From a virus, in the IMG/VR virus record IMGVR_UViG_3300027898_000035, positions 1-25,940 of that record: a DNA stretch of 25,940 nt; one strand, given 5' to 3'. Positions 24,610 through 25,940 of this stretch are shown here, one piece after another. Under the pieces are notes generated by a model. That model did not search any database, was not told the origin of the DNA, and saw nothing but the letters and a program-made list of their open reading frames with translations. The position numbers were made by a program, and so were the translations under genes. Every line of letters begins with the position of its first letter. The stretch's first letter is position 1.

Positions 24610-25290
24610 ATGTCAGTTATATCTAATCGTCACACAGTAGTAAATTATGTATCACAAGGCGCTGGCGCTACTAAAGCTCTTACAGGTCAACGGTTAGTTA
24701 CCGCCTGTTACCGTAGTAAAGAAAATGGCGCTAATCGTACTAACCGCGCTGCCAGTATTCCAATGCTGTCAATGGTTGAGATTGATTCTAAAATGTCAGT
24801 ACTGAAGCCACTGTTAGTTGAGTATCTGGAATCGGTGCAAGACAAGATTTTTAAATCATTGCTCGATGCTAACGGAATCGACGGTGTAGTTAATGAAATT
24901 GCTGATGAGAGTATCAACTTAGATAGTTGTATTGCTTACTTGCAGGATAGTGCAAGCGGTGAGAGGTTAACTAAGGAAAGCATTGGTCAATGGTTCACTG
25001 ATAGCGGTTTGGAAGATCAACTGATGCTATCGTTATCGACTAAGTTAGGTATCAGTGAAAATCCAACAGATGCCGAAAGCAAAAAAGTTGAGCTTATTAC
25101 TAATGAATATAAAGCAAAACTATCAGCAATGGCAGGCGGTAAAACTAGTTACAATGAAAAGATGGCAACTAGCTTACAGAAAGCATTGGCATTGATTCCT
25201 GAGGATAGTCTAGCTATTAAATTCAATTTGCGATTGGCTAATATGATCGCAGCTAGCAAAGAAAAGGCAGATTTGTTTGATCTGCTGTAA
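24610..25290 (+). CDS. unknown soluble protein, 226 aa
   Basis: AGAGGAAA lies just before the ATG. The first 50 residues are basic (RLVTACYRSKENGANRTNRA), followed by a mostly helical, acidic body: LKPLLVEYLESVQDKIFKSL (about 65-84), INLDSCIAYLQDSASGERLT, and a C-terminal helix with MATSLQKALALIPEDSLAIK and FNLRLANMIAASKEKADLFD. No membrane span or catalytic motif is visible and I do not recognise the family. The basic head and acidic, helical tail would suit a nucleic-acid- or polymerase-binding early protein, but this is inference. A stable stem-loop follows 33 bp after the stop. Confidence 0.75.
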   Translation: MSVISNRHTVVNYVSQGAGATKALTGQRLVTACYRSKENGANRTNRAASIPMLSMVEIDSKMSVLKPLLVEYLESVQDKIFKSLLDANGIDGVVNEIADESINLDSCIAYLQDSASGERLTKESIGQWFTDSGLEDQLMLSLSTKLGISENPTDAESKKVELITNEYKAKLSAMAGGKTSYNEKMATSLQKALALIPEDSLAIKFNLRLANMIAASKEKADLFDLL

Positions 25291-25322
25291 TTAGCTGTAA
25301 TCGGTTATGTTCTGTTAGCATT

Positions 25323-25354
25323 GGCCTAGTAGCGTTATATAATGTTACTAGGTC
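25323..25354 (+). terminator. stable stem-loop after 226-aa gene, possible terminator
   Basis: CCTAGTAGCGTT (25325-25336) pairs with AATGTTACTAGG (25341-25352), allowing two G-U pairs, around an ATAT loop. The outer G323-C354 and G324-U353 extend it to 14 bp. A short, interrupted T-rich stretch (GTTTCATTT) follows, so it may terminate partially or stabilise the upstream mRNA. Confidence 0.5.
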
Positions 25355-25404
25355 GTTTCATTTAACTAATTCTATTACTCACTATTACTTATCGAAAGTA
25401 TATT

Positions 25405-25698
25405 ATGAAAATCCGCCTATCTGCTTCAGCATTTACCAATTCCGAAACACAATCTAGTGTTATTGATTCTAATAACCAACACTGTCTAACTAGTGCAGGT
25501 CTTGCATCTTTACTAGATCAACTGTCCACTGGATTGATAACAGAAACAGAGTTTCTAATGACTGTGCAACAATCACCAATTCAGAATTTAATGTTGGATA
25601 GTTTCATTGTTACTTCTGAAGCATTTAAATTTCCAAATAGTAAACGCTCATTGGATGAATTTAATCAGTTCAAAATTGCACGGTTTGATAGTAACTGA
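25405..25698 (+). CDS. unknown small protein, 97 aa
   Basis: Starts with MKIRLSASAFTNSETQSSVI. The leader CGAAAGTATATT gives a modest ribosome site. The middle contains a possible helical unit, LTSAGLASLLDQLSTGLITE (28-47), in which 'S-x-x-x-L-x-x-x-x-x-x-G-x-I-x-x-x-E-F' looks like a short protein-binding helix pair. The C-terminus is basic and aromatic (FKFPNSKRSLDEFNQFKIAR). No known family. It is the last of the three rightward genes here and is followed by a strong terminator. Confidence 0.65.
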   Translation: MKIRLSASAFTNSETQSSVIDSNNQHCLTSAGLASLLDQLSTGLITETEFLMTVQQSPIQNLMLDSFIVTSEAFKFPNSKRSLDEFNQFKIARFDSN

Positions 25699-25724
25699 CT
25701 AGCTCTTTTACTTCCTGCTAATCT

Positions 25725-25747
25725 AGCTCACTTCGGTGAGCTTTTTT
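25725..25747 (+). terminator. rho-independent terminator with UUCG tetraloop
   Basis: AGCTCAC (25725-25731), loop TTCG, GTGAGCT (25736-25742), then a run of T to 25747. Perfect 7-bp stem with an extra-stable UUCG loop, 26 bp after the 97-aa gene. It closes the short rightward unit. Confidence 0.92.
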
Positions 25748-25751
25748 GCTT

Positions 25752-25919
25752 TTAGGTCTGCACAATTTTCAGTACTAACAGCAAAAAGCCTGTATGGCAG
25801 AAAAACCAAAACCGACGATTCCGACGAATTGCCATGAGTACTTTTACCCCATATCCGCACCTGCCCATTTTGCCCTAGTCTATAACTTACCATACCTATA
25901 CACCACTATAACTTACTAG
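25752..25919. other. region with two overlapping very short reading frames, unproven
   Basis: After the terminator no long frame exists. On the plus strand 25794-25919 reads a 41-residue frame beginning MAEKPKPTIPTNC. On the minus strand 25835-25752 reads a 27-residue frame, MAIRRNRRFWFF followed by CHTGFLLLVLKIVQT, a basic head plus hydrophobic segment. Neither has a good ribosome site and they overlap, so at most one is real. CCGACGA is repeated at 25812-25818 and 25821-25827. Confidence 0.2.
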
Positions 25920-25940
25920 CTACCTATATCAGTCCTAGTA

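Noticed and set aside
24708-24917. Minus-strand 69-residue frame inside the 226-aa gene
   Set aside because: Antisense to a better-supported gene with a ribosome site; no own start signal.

Overview
The window is part of the genome of an A+T-rich tailed phage or prophage, most likely a podovirus (short tail). Reading leftward on the minus strand are, in order, small and large terminase, portal, scaffold, an HK97-fold capsid protein that resembles the SU10/DUF5309 family, a possible decoration protein, a head-tail adaptor, fibre-like proteins, a lysis cassette and three very large or low-complexity virion proteins. No tape measure, tail tube, sheath or contractile baseplate gene is visible, and the large last proteins look like podoviral internal (ejection) proteins. 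No integrase, repressor, tRNA, RNA polymerase or DNA polymerase lies in the window, so lifestyle and host cannot be fixed.

Layout. Positions 2-175 hold the 3' end of a plus-strand MazG-like nucleotide pyrophosphohydrolase. It ends at a hairpin (177-217) that can terminate transcription from both sides. From 23601 down to 262 runs one tightly packed late module of 21 minus-strand genes. Many junctions overlap or have the Shine-Dalgarno sequence inside the end of the previous gene. DNA packaging and head genes come first (23601 to about 14497), then fibre and tail genes (14495-9886), lysis genes (9877-8630), and internal virion proteins (8627-262).

Positions 23602-24273 are a 672-bp non-coding divergent region dense in inverted repeats. 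It holds an array of four TGACA-N5-TGTCA-type palindromes spaced 20, 31 and 20 bp apart, a 15-bp perfect inverted repeat, a nested stem-loop in the late leader, and a sigma70-like -10 box for the rightward genes. It looks like the main transcription switch, and possibly a replication origin.

Rightward from 24274 are three small plus-strand genes of unknown function (71, 226 and 97 aa), separated by stem-loops and closed by a strong UUCG-tetraloop terminator at 25725-25747. The last 190 bp hold only very short, unproven reading frames.

The most unusual signals are the palindrome array, the other structured DNA around it, and a reading frame that leaves the portal gene's glutamine-repeat tail and continues 44 codons past the portal stop in a locally G+C-richer stretch. 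By eye, CTAG is also unusually common.
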